Assembly (NCBI RefSeq): GCF_000004075.3
Contig: NC_026657.2
Coordinates: 8,060,001 to 8,124,000 of the forward strand
Length of the DNA: 64,000 bases
DNA from: Cucumis sativus
Lineage: Eukaryota; Streptophyta; Magnoliopsida; Cucurbitales; Cucurbitaceae
Direction of reading: 5' to 3'
The notes below the pieces were generated by a model. That model did not search any database and was not told the DNA's origin. It saw nothing but the letters and a program-made list of their open reading frames with translations. This document shows positions 25,491 to 40,000 of this stretch, piece after piece (within the stretch, counting starts at the first letter, position 1; each line of letters opens with the position of its first letter). A program made the translations under genes and the position numbers.

Positions 25491-28438
25491 ATGGGACAGG
25501 CATTCCGGAGATTAGGAGGTAAATTTGACCTAATTTCATTTTCAGTTTTTCTCTTTGGATCCGTTGATAAATCAGTTAACTGATCGAACGAATTTAGCGA
25601 AACGGAGAATTCGTAGTCACAAAGAAGGTTGATCCATCTTTCACTAACTAATACCTTCACGGACTTAATCGATGAATTTATCGGGTTTATTTTTTGTTTT
25701 GTTTGTTTGTTTGGTATGTTTAATTAGCTGAATCTCTGCGGATTTTGTACCGGGTCTGCTTGCAAATGATGCTTAATAAGATTAGAAATCTTTTTGGAAA
25801 TGGAGGGATGAGAAATTGATACATTTTTAAGCTTAATATACTTGCAATTGCAGGCAAAGAATGGAGGAATACGCAATTGGAGAATATATCAAACAAAATA
25901 TTTGATAGGTTTGGCAAGGAAAGGCTGTCGTTTGAAGATCTGTACATTGCTACGTTACTTGTATTCAAGTAAGAACCTCCTTTTTTTCTTTTCTTCTTTT
26001 TTCTTCCTCCTTGTTTGGTTCTTGCTTCACTTTTTAGCTCATTCATTCAGTTATAAGATAGCCTTGTGGGACATCATTTTTTATAATAATATGCACATGA
26101 CCCACCATTTATTGTGGGGTTTGTGAGAGTTGCTGCAAACCCTTGGTCAAGAACAGGTTTGCTAATATTTCCATTTCTAATTTCTCAATTTTCTTTTCCA
26201 AAAGGAAAAAAAAAAGACTAAAAAGTAGATGTGTTTCTGGCTTCTTATTAATTGTTCCTTTTTGTTTCCTCTTCTCCAAAATTTAAAAATTTTAAATTAT
26301 TGCATAAAAATTATTTGCTTTAAATATTCGTATCTTTATGTTATGATTTGTACTATTCATTTTTATGCGCAAAAAGATAAAATGATGCTTTATTAAAGGT
26401 CTTGAAAAAACTTGATTTCATCGTTTAAAAGATTAGAAACAAGAAAGAGTAATAGTAACCAAAATGTTTGTGTTACTCAAAAGTTGAATTTTGAAAACCT
26501 TTTGTAATTTAGTCTATAGGTGTGATTTCTCATAGTTGGAGTCCCTCCCTTCTTGTGGGCTTGAATATTTTTTTGTACACTGTGTATTCTTTCATTTTTT
26601 TTCTCAATAAAAGTCAGGAAATGAGAAACATAGATACTATCAAATTGGGGTTCAACTTTGATCCTTGGAGATATCTATTTAAAATCTCAAGCTCTTGATG
26701 ATTTGGCATTTATGGGCTTGGTTTAATACTGAACAAATACATGTGATGCAGTGATATTAATAAGTATTTGCCCGGACAGCATGTTGATCCTCCCAAGAAG
26801 GACCGTGTCAAAGAAGTCATGGAGGTACTTTGTTGATAGAATAATATTACAAAGGTTTAACAATGTAAAAAATGGCATATGTTGTTGATTTGGAAACCTA
26901 AACTTGCTAGAAATGCATTCCATGACCTTTGCTATTTATTTATTTGTTTATAGCATATTATTTAAACTTGGAAACGAGTATGCAGGATTTTTAAATGTCT
27001 CTGTCTTGGTTGTTTTGCATCACAATGTAAACAAATATGGCAAATGATACTGGAAGAAGTGCACAGTGTACTGATCCTCTCTCTTTTCTTGTTCGCTTTC
27101 CTGTTTGATTTCAGTACCTTAAGAACTCGATGAAAATCTAAAGAAATAACTGTTTTTTCCTCTTCCTTTTGGAAAAATGTACTTTGTTCTCTGATATTTG
27201 AGTTTATTTGAGATTGGTATCAAGGTTTCGTTAGATGGTTCTTAGAATTTAAGGACACAAATAGATGTACAACCTATAGAACAGAACAGATCATGTTCAA
27301 GTAAGGTTGTCATTAGGTGATTCTAAATGGTCATCAAGCACATTTGATTACTAGTTGATCTTAAAGGTACCAGTTTTATAGTATTCTCTTGTAGAATGCA
27401 AAAGAATAATATAAACTCGATACTTTTTTGCCACTAAATGAACAATGTGCGTGTGTGTGTGCATGTATTAGTCCTTTGCTGAACATATTGCTGACATGGC
27501 CATTCCTTCCCCTCTATCTCGCTACTCCTTTTCCAACCACCACTCTTGTTGCTATTGTTCGAGATCGGATACTGTGAGTTCCAAATTTGGAACTCGTGTG
27601 GGTGAAATTGAGTGTAAAACCAGTAGGGGTCAGGTGAGCGTAAACGACAAGCGGATGGTGGGCATCGCCCACCGGCAAAATTAGTAGTAATGCTAAACGT
27701 GGAGTTTACATTACATTAAATGACTATTATTAGGATAGTTCTGAAAATGAACTTTGCTTTTGTAAGTTAATGATGGATATTAATGCCTAAACCTTGTTCT
27801 CTATATTATAAGAGATCTGAATACTTGGTACTTCGTGCTTTTGTATTACAACCAAGAACCAAAAAATTTCACTATATGAAAAGTTATACAACCACACATG
27901 CTAATTATCTCTCCCGATTCCAATTACAAAAAATCGCTCCCAGATTTTGTATTACTCATTTACACCTTAGTCCCACCCTCAAATGAGAGAATACAGAAGG
28001 AGATTGAACTAGAGTTAACACACTTAAATTTAAAGTGTTTCTAACTGAGATAATTCAGAACCAAATGCATGAACTCTTTGTGCTTAGAGCTCATGACCAA
28101 CATCGTCAATTGCACTTTTAATATTTTGTCAAAACTCAACATGTTTATGGTTTGTTGTATTACAGATGTGCGACAAGAACCAGAACTATGCAATTGATCG
28201 TGAGGAATTTTTAGAATTTGTAAAGCAACTGACATCTGAGTCGTTCATATCAGTGAGCCAGAGATTGATCATCACTTTGGTGGTAGCACCAACCTTGGCA
28301 GTAGTCACAAAGAAAAGTACTGAAGGGGTTCCAGGCCTTGGAAAAATGGTTCAAAAGGTTCCATCTTCAGCTTATGCTCTTCTCGTCACCCTTGCTGCTC
28401 TCCTGTTTCAAAACTCTCGTCAGCAGCTTCTTAAATGA
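25491..28438 (+). CDS. Single-EF-hand, membrane-prone protein, copy 2
   Basis: Four exons, 25491-25518, 25854-25968, 26752-26824 and 28166-28438, giving 162 residues. Gene structure and splice phases match copy 1. It starts MGQAFRRLGG, so Gly2 with basic residues at 6-7 is a weak myristoylation candidate. The EF-hand loop at 75-86 reads DKNQNYAIDREE: ligand positions 1, 3, 5, 9 and 12 are D, N, N, D and E, but position 6 is Tyr where Gly is usual. Two hydrophobic segments follow (RLIITLVVAPTLAVV and SSAYALLVTLAALLFQN). The linker KKSTEGVPGLGKMVQKVPSS is nearly the same as in copy 1, while the exon 2 helix region is more diverged. Conservation of the linker and hydrophobic parts suggests the C-terminal module is the more constrained. 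Function unknown; calcium binding is inferred from the loop only. Confidence 0.85.
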
Positions 28439-29694
28439 TAAGTTCACTCTCTGTTTCATTCATTCCATATATATATATAAATTCCTTTGTTATTTATATA
28501 TATATATGTTTGTGATTGTGAACCAATAATAACACTCTAACTTCGAATCAACTATTTGAACTCTTGTTTGTATTTCATTTCTATGGTTGTTCATCCCTTT
28601 TCTTTCCTTTCGTGTAGGCACCAATCATGGTGGATAAGTTTGCTTCGATCACGTTTTTATTCTTAAACTTTTAATTTTTTGTTTAATAGGTTATTGAATT
28701 TTAAAAATGTTAAATACCTTCTTAGATATTTGTTAGACATAACATTTAATTTTATGGCAAATAGAACCTTATACTTTTAATTATGTATAGTGTCTTGAGC
28801 TTGAATATGTCAAAGGCCTATTAGGTAAAAGATTGAAAGATTGTTGACTTGTTATTACATGAAATAGGAAGTTTAAGAGCTTATTAAACATTTTAAGTTT
28901 AGTAGTTCAAGATATATTAAACAATTTCGGTATATTTTGGTAACAATTTGGTTAATTCATCAATGACATCACTTTTCATTGTGAATGGGTAAACATTTGC
29001 CTAAATCAAATCAAAATTGTTCTCTCACCTTCTGTCTGAAATTTAAATTCTATTTTGAAAATATTTTTACAAAAATTGTTTTAAATAGCAAAATTGTTAA
29101 AAGATATTTTTAAATATAACACAACATGAATTATCATTGTTATTATTATTATTTGTAATTTTGAACAAATAGGTTCATCGTTTTACCATATATAAAAAAA
29201 GAACAACTCAACCAAGAAAGACAGAAAATAATATACATAGATATATATAAGAAAACATTAGTACTTTTTTAATTCAGCCATAATTTGTTTGTCATGGGTA
29301 ACCCTTGATGTTTATGGAATACCATTTTAAGTGTTTAATTCTTTTCTGCCAACTACAAGAACAACGAACTTCTACGACTATTATTTAAAAATATCAAGTT
29401 TGTGGGATTTTTATACTTGATTTATAGTGACTTGTCATTAATAAAAATGCTTTTAGCATTCACTAAACTAACACATTTTAAAAAAGAAATGCGTAAGTGA
29501 AAATAATTTATTGAAGAATTGTTCATTTCAATTTATACAAACAAGCCTTTATAATTATTTATTGGATTACTTTAATAACTTTTCTTTGTAATTTTTGGAT
29601 GTTTATACACCAAATATATGGTAAATATTGTAGTTTGCTTGTTCAATTAATATATTAGCAAACACTATCACGTACACATTTAAATTTCGACGTT

Positions 29695-29842
29695 CTTACT
29701 TGAAATTTATGGTTGCATAAGGACTCTCACTTATCCAAAAACTCTTACTTGAAATTTATGGTTGCATAAGGACTCTCACTTATCCAAAAACTCTTACTTG
29801 AAATTTATGGTTGCATAAGGACTCTCACTTATCCAAAAACTT
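29695..29842. repeat. Perfect 49-base tandem repeat, three copies
   Basis: The unit starting tgaaatttatggttgcataa occurs at 29701, 29750 and 29799. The copies are identical by eye over the full 49 bases; the third ends in unique sequence after ccaaaaact. Identity between copies implies a recent expansion or active homogenisation. Non-coding. Confidence 0.95.
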
Positions 29843-30660
29843 CAATAACAACACTATAACAAGATGAATTTGATCAACTTTTTATGTATACTTTGATAAT
29901 ATAATATTATATACTAAAGGTTTAGGGTTAACTTACCACTAATAGCATGTTTTTACCAATTGTTTAATAAATACTCACACATGTACATATTTTTAAAATT
30001 TTTGTGACATTTGATAAATTTAATTTAACCCATATCTAAAATCTTAAACTATTATTGAGAATTATAAAATAAAATGTAATATCTAAAATCTCAAATATCA
30101 AATGATCTACGTTATAATTTTGAAACATTTATGAAATGTCATATGTAATATTATAATTTTTGATATAGTGCAGTAAAAAAAATCAAATTTTGGATTCAAC
30201 GTTATGGGTCCCATATTGTACAACCAAACTTGTTCCATTTTCAACTGTTTTCAATCAAACTATTTTTTACTCTTCCATGCTCTAAGATTATATTTCTCTT
30301 TCACACTTGATTTTTCTCTTATCCTCATATACCAAACACTCCTTAAATTTCAAACAATTTGATTGAATTCTAGCTCTTCCAACATTAAAAAGTTGAAGAG
30401 TACTTATTTATTAATATCATATTATCATTATCATACGAGATGGTAATAAAAGATTAAAGAAATTGTGAAAATATAGATCATTAGACAAAATGCTTACCAA
30501 AATATAAAGTGTAATAAATTTTGTAATTTTGATACATAGAGGGAAAATAATTTGTTAAATTTTTATATTTTTAAAAAAACTTCAAAAACTAACTTATTGA
30601 TAATAACTATTAAGAAGTAAGAAGTAAAAAGAAAAGAAAAAACCTAGATTGATAGTCTTG

Positions 30661-30679
30661 CTCGGCTCGGCTCGGCTCG
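30661..30679. repeat. (CTCGG)n short repeat upstream of BIG5
   Basis: Three copies of ctcgg and a partial fourth, about 400 bases before the BIG5 ATG. It stands out as GC-rich in an AT-rich and then purine-rich flank. No function can be assigned. Confidence 0.7.
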
Positions 30680-31058
30680 TCAACTACGGGAAAAAAGCAA
30701 AGAAGAAATGAAAAAAAGAAGAAAAGAAACGGAAAAAGAAAGAAGAAATTGGCGTTGCAGCTAAAGCTTTGTTTGCTCGTTGGAGGAGTCAGGTCCGAGA
30801 TCCTGAAACTTGGTGTATAGATCTATCAACACCTCTTCTTCACTTCTCTCCTACTATTTCTTCAATGGTTTGCTTGCATTTGTTAGCTCGAAGATCTTTC
30901 AATTCTTGTTTTTTTCATTCATTATGGGATTTTGTGATGTATTGGATCTGTGTGAACTTGCAGAAGTGTGAATCGACCTGATTGATTAGATTAGCGTGGT
31001 CCAAATTGGACCTGATTGAAGTCATTCCCATTGGAAGAGAAAGAAATTGGTGATAGAA

Positions 31059-34000
31059 ATGGCTGCTGGTGGTTTTGTTACGCGGGCTTTCGAGTCCATG
31101 CTTAAAGAATGCTCTGGCGGCAAGAAGTATCCGGCTCTTCAGAAAGCTATTCAGGCATTTCTAGGTCCTCTTCTCATTCGTTTCTTGAATTATGCGAGTT
31201 TGCATTATGGATCTGTCTGTTTCTTCCTCTGATTCTCTGGAAATTTTCTGAATAATCGTTTTTATTTTGCCTGGAAATTTGTTTGGGACAGTTGCTTATA
31301 CTGTTTTCACTGGTTTTAATCTTCCATTGGTCAAATGCATTGATTAATTCTTTAACAGAAGTTTGATATCTATTATCGCATTCGGAATTGGGTGAATTTA
31401 AGATTTATTCGGTGTTACGTGCATGTGTATGGTTTTTATGAAAATTCTCCTGGCCGTTTTGCACAATTGTCTTACTGACGAATTCCAGCAACTGCTTTTC
31501 AGATGCTACGAAGGAGGTCAATCGGAGTCAACAAGCTACACCCATCGAGACAAATCAACCGGCAGCTTCAGCTGGAGATACCAGGTCTTTCTCCGTGAAT
31601 CTCCTTTTCGTTTACGTAACGTAGCTGGTATAATTCATATAATTCCAAGTACTTTAAAATCAGAAAAATGGTCTACAAAGTCGATTTTAGGTCCTTATTC
31701 TTTTCGATTGTTTCATTATATATTAACTGGCTTGCACAAGAGTTTAAATTCACTAGTTCATTAATCAAAAGAAAAAAGGTCGAAAAAGTCTGCCACAAAC
31801 AGGTAACTTTTTAAATCACTGTTGGTTATAGTGAAACTGGAGGGGAGGCAGATGAGTCTCAGACAGCACAATCTGCACAGGAGGTTGAGAATAATGGCAA
31901 GAAAGCTGCTCCGCGGGAGCATATATCAATTGTGTTAGCAAATGCTGGCCATGTCTTGCATGGAGATGATGCAGAGCTTGTTTTGAGTCCACTTCGCCTC
32001 GCATTTGACACAAAGCATTTGAAAGTCCTAGAACTTGCTTTGGATTGTCTCCATGTGCGTCTTTTAATTGTCTATGAAACTTTAACCTTTGATTGATGAT
32101 TGTTTTTTATTTTTAAAAAGCAATATTTTCTAATGATCTTTTTAGAGACACGAATAGGTGATTTTTAGATCTTTCGTTGTATAATTGACAGAAACTCATT
32201 GCTTACGATCACTTAGAAGGTGATCCTGGTTTAGAAGGTGGTAAAAATGTCTCTCTTTTCACTGACATTCTGAACATGATTTGCGGTTGTATTGACAATT
32301 CATCGCCTGATAGGTACTTTCCATTGCATATTCTCAACATTTTTCACACTTTTGTTTTGCTCTTTTATGACCAACTATTTTCATCGGCTGATGTGCAGTA
32401 CAATTTTGCAAGTGTTGAAGGTTCTTCTTACTGCAGTTGCATCTGCAAAGTTCAGAGGTACATGGTTATAGATAGGTGGCTATAGTTGCTTGTTGTTTTA
32501 TCATGTTTTGAAAAATGGATCATGGATGAATCAGATTTTATGCATCTTTATCTGAATTATTTTCCACCGTAATGCTTTCAGGCAATATACATCTTCTTGG
32601 TAATTTTCTAACTATAGGAAATTCTTTAGTAGTTACAACTGTTAGATTACTTTTGATGGGAAGACTCTTCCTTTATAATATTTTGGAGTTTCCTCTACCT
32701 GCTCCTTAGGTTGTTATTTTGCGCCTTTCTCATGAATTTATTTTTCTGTTTCTTATTAGAAAATGAATGTACTATTGTAAGGGCAGAGTGTGATATATTA
32801 AATAAAACCAGTTTCCTGAGTAGCTACAACAAGGAACGTTATGATTTTGGATTTTTTGGAAAGCTAGGTGATTGCAGTTTATATCCTTGTAAGTACTGAC
32901 TTGTGGGTAGAAATGCTGGATGTTCTAGACATTTTCTTCTTGAGCAATGACCCATTGACCCCTTTAACTAACAAGTTGAGCATATGTATTGTATTTTTGT
33001 CAAAAGACCTTTGAGGTAAGTATAAGTTGTAACCTATTGGCAATATTTGTCTTGGAACATTTTGCTGGGGGGTCCAAATTTCCTGACTTTAAAGAGAGAT
33101 CCACAGGGTAGCTTGTCACTGAGTTTCTATTTTTTTTTAATATATATATTTTTTAAAAGTTATTTTAATTGCCTCTGCAAGCAAAAGCAATAAGAAAAAA
33201 ACCCTAAGCTGGTTGACATAGGTTAATTGCACTAGTTTAGAGAGCCTCTGAATGGTCCTAGCTAACTCTAACTGCAATGCCCTTATTGAGATTTATCTAT
33301 ATTCAAGTTGGGTAATGATGAGGTGAGGTCTTGGGATGACGAGCAAGTGGGAAATGGAGCCTCTCTTTTCTTCACTGACGTGCACACTCTGGACAAGAGC
33401 ATCTGTGAAGAAATCTAGAATACTGAGAATAAAAGAAAATTGGGAGGTGCATTCACTTCAAGAAACATCTCATTAGGAGGGAAGTGAAATATTGAGCAAA
33501 AATAAAAAAGAAGAAGAAGAGTTCATTGATGAATGAAATATCCAAAGAAAACAATATGGAGAAAAACCAAAAAATAAAAGATGCCCAAATGAGAGGGAGA
33601 TACAATCGATAAAGATAAGCAAAAGAAAATGACAGAAGACGTACAACCAAATTAGTAGGATAAATAATAATAATAAAATAAACAGCGGGGCCCAAAACAA
33701 AGCATCTAGGATGCACATAATGAAGCACAACAGGTGAAAGAAAGTCCACAAACCAAGTCCCAATCATCCTGGTTCAAGAAAACGAACAAGGTGGAAGTCA
33801 ATATGCAGACTTATGTTGATGATGGCTCTTCTCTAATCGAATCTTTGGCTTTTTTACATATGATATAGAGCTTTCAAGCTTTCAAAGCTCCCAGAACCCC
33901 CCTGTTTTCTTTGGTTAGTGGTTGGTTGGATTGTTTACGAGCTGGGATTGTCTTAATGCATGGCCCAAATTCTCTGAACCGAGGAGCCAATGCCATCAAA

Positions 34001-37000
34001 TGTGGGGCTGGATTTAAATAACTAATACTTGTTGATGGGTAAAAATCATACCAATCTTCTCCAGGGTGTTCATGTAGAGAGTGAGGCGAACAAAGCATGG
34101 GGCTAGAAAGATAGGCATGGGGGAGTGGTATGTTTTTACTGGGTCGGAAAACAGTTTTCAAGTTAGAAGATGGAGGAAAATAGCTATTGTTGATGTTTGA
34201 GGAAGACCCTGAGTTGTGATTGGTTGGGTAATCCAACGATAATGAGCAGCAAGGGTCTCGAAATACCAAGGTTGGTGAAGGTTGAAGGGGTGCAACATTG
34301 TTAGTGGTTGGGTATGGCCTGGATTCTGGTGCAGGAGAGTTAATGCTTTTTGATAGGAGGGATGAAGGAAATGAAGAAGATGGAGTTGTGGTTACCAGTG
34401 GTGGAGAGGAAAGAGTGGAGCAGGGGTCCAAACCGAGGGAGTTGTGAGGTTTTGGTTACCGGCCCTAAACCTTATTTTTTGAGATGGGAAATGCTAGGAT
34501 GTATAATTCAAGAGAGGCTAGGTGGTGGCCTTGGGTGCTTCGTCAGAGCATTTTCCTATAGTTTGACCATTGCATGAGGCCATTGATGATTTTACGGTTT
34601 GTAGAAGTCTTGGCACCCTAACAAAGTGTCTTTTCTTGATTCACGGTTCTTGGTGTTATGGATTATCATATGTTCATCAATAATTTCTTCAAAGATAAGG
34701 TCATGATTATATGTGTTATCACTTGTTTTCACCATCCTTCTGGAGTGATGGAGCGAAAGGGTAGGCCAGTCTTGAAATGTTCATATGGATGCATAGATAG
34801 CTCTTGTCTTATGTTTTCTTGAGTGGTTCTCAATACTTATTTATTGTGAACTTTTCTTTCTTATTTGTCAAGTCCTTTATGACTAAGTATGTATTTTTCT
34901 GAATTCAACTTGTTCTTCTCTTCAAATGCAGTACACGGGGAACCTTTGTTAGGAGTCATTAGGGTTTGCTACAACATTGCTCTAAATAGGTAGTTTGCAT
35001 TCTGGTGTTGTTTGATCTCTTATTGTCAACCTAAAATAGTAAAATTGAACTACTCTCTTAAATCTATAGCAAAAGTCCCATAAATCAAGCTACTTCAAAA
35101 GCAATGTTGACTCAGATGATCAGCATTATATTTAGGAGAATGGAAACCGACCAGGTATGTAATTTAAACCTTGGTGTAAATACATTTTTATAGTAATTGA
35201 CAAGGGCAAAGATAGAATAAAATGCTTCTACCGTGATTGGAAAGTGAGTGACAGAATTTGATGGACATTCAGGTTAGTTTATCTACTTCCTCTGGAACAA
35301 AAGATTCTTCCTCTGCAGAAGTTTCCAGTGTGGTAGATGAAGAAACTACTGTGAATGAAGAAAATGACAAAGAGACAACTCTTGGAGATGCACTCAATTC
35401 AGTTAAAGACACATCTATTGCATCAGTAGAGGAGCTTCAGAATCTTGCAGGTGGTGCTGATATCAAGGTACATATTCTTCTTCTGTAGGTGTTGTTTGGA
35501 ATTATGTGAACAGTTAGCTCCTTGTGTCCTTTGTTCCCTACCTTTCAGGAAATTTGCATTGTTATGAGTTACAAAAGATCTTGTGTTGAACAGGGTCTAG
35601 AGGCTGTTCTCGACAAAGCTGTTCATATTGAAGATGGTAAAAAGATGTCACGGTATATATTATAAGCGATTTAGACTGACTTGCATTCAAATGTAATTAT
35701 GGAGAATGATAATATTTACTTGAATTATTAAAACTCTCGTTATTCACATGCTTCAAGAGGGATTGATCTGGAGAGTGTGAATATTATTCAACGTGATGCT
35801 CTACTGGTATTTCGCACCCTTTGCAAGGTTGGTTGTCTCAGAATTCTCTCTGCATTGTTGTGTTTATCATTATAAGCTCTCATTTGATTCTGCAGTGCTG
35901 TGTTACAGATGGGAATGAAGGAGGATACTGATGAAGTCACAACCAAGACTCGCATTTTATCTCTTGAGCTTCTGCAGGTTATTTGTGTATCTTGCTTAAT
36001 GGTTTTGCATAATCAATTATATGTTCGGTGTATCATGTATGACACAGTAGAGCAGGGATGGCTTCCAATACTTAGTTTCATATAAGAAAGTTAATCCAGT
36101 CTTTCATATTAACTGCTATTTACTGACAATCGATATGCTGTTTAATAACAATCTTGCCCATGGCTGAACGATTCTCTTAATGTCAAGCTCTTATTGTCAA
36201 CATAAAAATAACATGTATTTACCTATCTAAATTTGTTTGTGATATAATATAAAAATAAATTGTAATTACGTACCCTTGGCCCCTTATGCTGTTTTTTTCC
36301 GTTATTGCTTAATGTATGTATATCCGTTTCTTATAAAAGAATAGAAAAAATTATATTATATTATAATTAATTAATGCTTAAAAGGCAGGATGTCGGAAAA
36401 CTTTTATTTTGGGTGCCATAAACATTACTTCTGGACATTTTCTTGCATTTTGTTTTGGTATCCGTGAGTGTATGGCTTTGCTCACACATACCTCAACTAA
36501 TCTCATGGGACAACCTGCTTGACCTTACAACATTTGAGGTGTAAAAGAAACTCATAGGATATTAAATCTTAGGTAGGTGGCCAATTGGCCACCATAACCA
36601 TGGTGTCTTAGCCCTTTGTCAAGATCAGGCTCTCTTACTACTAGATGATCATTTTCTTGCATTTATATTTGTTTAATATTTTTTTGTTTGGAATTATTTT
36701 CTCTTTCTATCACATATACAACTCTATGAAAACCCAAAGTAAAGATCATTTGGTGTATGCCAAAGTTTTGCCAAACTTGAATTTCAAGATTTCTTTACAT
36801 GCTTTCAATACTGAAAGTTCCTTTTCCTCCTCACGTGCTCAATATGATCTGATCTTGCAGGGTTTATTAGAAGGGGTTAGCCAGACCTTTACAAAAGACT
36901 TCCATTTTATTGACTCAGTGAAAGCATATCTATCATATGCTTTACTGCGAGCTTCTGTCTCACAACCTCCTGTAATATTTCAGGTGTGCATGCTTAACAA

Positions 37001-40000
37001 TTGTTATTTAGTATCTCATTCAATGGAAACAGGGTGATATTTGTTTCTGATCATGCGTTTTCTCCTGACAGTACGCAACTGGAATATTCTCTGTGCTATT
37101 GTTGCGATTCAGGGAAAGTCTTAAAGTATGCATCTTCTTTATCCTGATGCTTAATTAAAAATTGTAAACTAGTTGTTTGTAAAAGTTCCTTTTAACTAGA
37201 TAGATGCAGTCAACTCGTTTTTTTTCATTTTCAGGGTGAAATTGGCATATTCTTTCCCTTGATAGTTCTGAGATCATTGGATGGCACAGATTTTCCTGTT
37301 AATCAAAAAACAAGTGTTTTGAAGTATGAATCTCTAATTCTTATTAACATATGTCACGTTTAGGTCATTCAATCTGCTTATTCTGTTCTGTTTTTGGGAA
37401 CTTCATCTGTTTCCAGGATGCTTGAGAAAATATGTAGGGAACCTCAAATCCTTGTTGACATATTTGTCAACTATGACTGTGATCTGGAGGCTCCAAATTT
37501 GTTTGAACGCATGGTATGGTCCTGTGTAATTTATTCTGATTTTAAATATTTTATTTGGAGTCAAACATGTTGCTTCGGGCTTATTCTTTCTTTTCCTCTG
37601 TTTTATGTAGGTAACCACTTTATCTAAACTTTCTCAAGGCACCCAAAATGCAGATCCAAATTTGGCAGCTTTATCCCAAGCAACTTCAATTAAAGGATCG
37701 TCACTTCAAGTGGGTCTTATACCGCCCATTCTTTGATTTTGCTCTTTATTTTGCATGACTACGTATTGGTTTGATAGCCCTTTCATATTTTCTTGACCCT
37801 TCCAGTGCCTTGTGAATGTGCTTAAATCATTAGTTGACTGGGAGAAGTCACGTCTTCATTCAGAAAAGGAGGGCTTGGTTCATTCGTCTGAAGAAGAGTC
37901 TTCAGGCAATGAAAATCTTGAGGTAAAGAGCAGGGAAGATGTGACAGGTAATTTTGAGAAGGCAAAAGCTCACAAGTCCACGGTGGAAGCTGCCATCTCG
38001 GAGGTGATTAAATTTTAATTTACGGCTCTTTAGTTGTGAAATTATAATTTACGGAACTTTGGGCTGATTACAAAATTTTCTAATCTTCTCCTTTATTGTT
38101 ATGATCGTATTGCAGTCCCTAATCTGTAGGGTTATTTTATTTATTTATTATTATTATTCTTTTTTATCAAATTCAGTTCAATAGGAAACCAGTAAAGGGT
38201 GTCGAGTATCTGATTTCAAATAAGTTGGTGGAGAATACACCATCTTCAGTTGCCCTCTTTCTCCGAAATACTCCCAGTTTGGACAAGGTAGAGTCTCTTT
38301 CTTGAAAGAACGTTGTTGCAATGTTTTATTTGACACCTCATGATGAAATGGCTCACTATAGACACGTTGCCACTTTCTTATTTCCAGACTATGATTGGCG
38401 ATTATCTTGGTCAGCATGAAGAGTTTCCTGTTGCAGTCATGCATGCATATGTAGATTCGATGAAATTTTCCGGCATGAAGTTTGATGCTGCAATTCGTGA
38501 ATTTCTCAAAGGTTTCCGTCTTCCAGGGGAAGCTCAAAAAATTGATCGCATCATGGAAAAATTTGCAGAACGGTATATTTACATCTACATGCAGCTGTTC
38601 TTAAAGATAAAGAAATGTTCTTTTGTTACTGAAGAAAGAGTAAAAAGAGGGGAGGATAAGGAATTATCTCGAAAGGGCAATGAGTTTACAAGAATGCACC
38701 CTACTTGGCACAGATAAGAAGAATAGATGTGCACAAAAATGGATTGCGAAGAAAACATCAAAGAGAAGCCATTGCTTTTACAATGTCCCAAAAGTTACCT
38801 TAATAGAATAGTAAACAAATTCTTATTTCATTTAAATCATAATTCTTGAAAAACTTTTCTGCCATTTGAGAGTTGGACTCTCCCCTCATTTTCTTGGACA
38901 GATTGAATTGTGTTCCTTTGTTATGTTCCAATCAGAACGTTGGACTTTGTGGTTGGTTTACATACTTCATAGATTTCATTCCAACTATGCATGTTGGACT
39001 TTGCTTAATTTGGCACATGCTGAAGCAAGATATCTTGCTTTCAGATCTTTGTTTTCAATTAAAATTATGTTTTGTCTTGCTTTCCAAATTAGTCTTAAAC
39101 CATATGGGAGGAGGGTCTTCGGAAAAATCTCAATAACTAATTAGGATCACCCTCAGATTAGATGTTATCATTATCTTTTTTCCATCGAAGAGATAGTTGA
39201 AAACTCAGATTCACTCATTGGTTTTCCTTTTTCTAAGATGATTTTCCCTTTTCTAGTGGTAGCTAATGACGTGTTTGTGTTCTATCCATGGCAGATATTG
39301 TGCAGACAACCCAGGCCTTTTCAAGAATGCAGACACTGCATATGTTCTAGCTTATGCAGTGATTATGTTGAACACCGATGCCCATAACCCTATGGTGTGG
39401 CCTAAGATGTCGAAGTCCGATTTCACTCGCATGAATGTCATGAACGATCCAGAAGATTGTGCCCCTACAGAACTCCTGGAAGAGATATATGATTCTATAG
39501 TTAAAGAAGAAATCAAAATGAAAGATGACCTTCTTGACAAAGCAAAAAGCCGCAGGCTGGAGGTTGAAGAGAAGGGAGGCCTTGTGAGTATTCTTAACTT
39601 GGCTCTTCCAAGAAGAAAGTCCTCTACTGAAGCCCAATCCGAGAGTGAGGCTATTATTAAGCAAACACAAGTTATATTCCGAAATCAAGGAGCAAAGAGA
39701 GGCGTTTTTTATACCTCACAGAGAATTGAACTTGTAAGGCCTATGGTTGAGGCTGTAGGATGGCCTTTACTTGCTACTTTCTCCGTTACCATGGAGGAAG
39801 GTGATAATAAACCTAGGGTTGTTCTTTGTATGGAGGGGTTTAGAGCTGGTATACATATTACACATGTTCTTGGAATGGATACCATGCGCTATGCATTTCT
39901 AACATCTCTCGTCAGGTATAATAACTTTTTAATTATTGTTTTATTAATTTGAAAAGTTGGAGAAAATCAACAAAATCAACTAAAACCCTAAACTTTCAAT

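Larger units (their letters stand above)
28439..31058. other. Intergenic, EF-hand copy 2 to BIG5
   Basis: 2.6 kb without a gene. The first 100 bases are the likely 3' UTR of the EF-hand gene, with TA runs near 28470 and 28495. It contains a perfect 49-base minisatellite at 29695-29842 and a short CTCGG repeat at 30661. The last 300 bases are purine-rich and then more GC-balanced; they look like the promoter and 5' UTR of BIG5. The small open frame at 30769-30981 lies in that leader and is not supported as a gene. Confidence 0.5.

Noticed and set aside
33453..33767. Overlapping hydrophobic minus-strand frames in BIG5 intron 5
   Set aside because: They are the complement of A-rich sequence, giving Phe/Leu/Ile-rich text in two frames at once. 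No start context or splice sites; low-complexity artefact.
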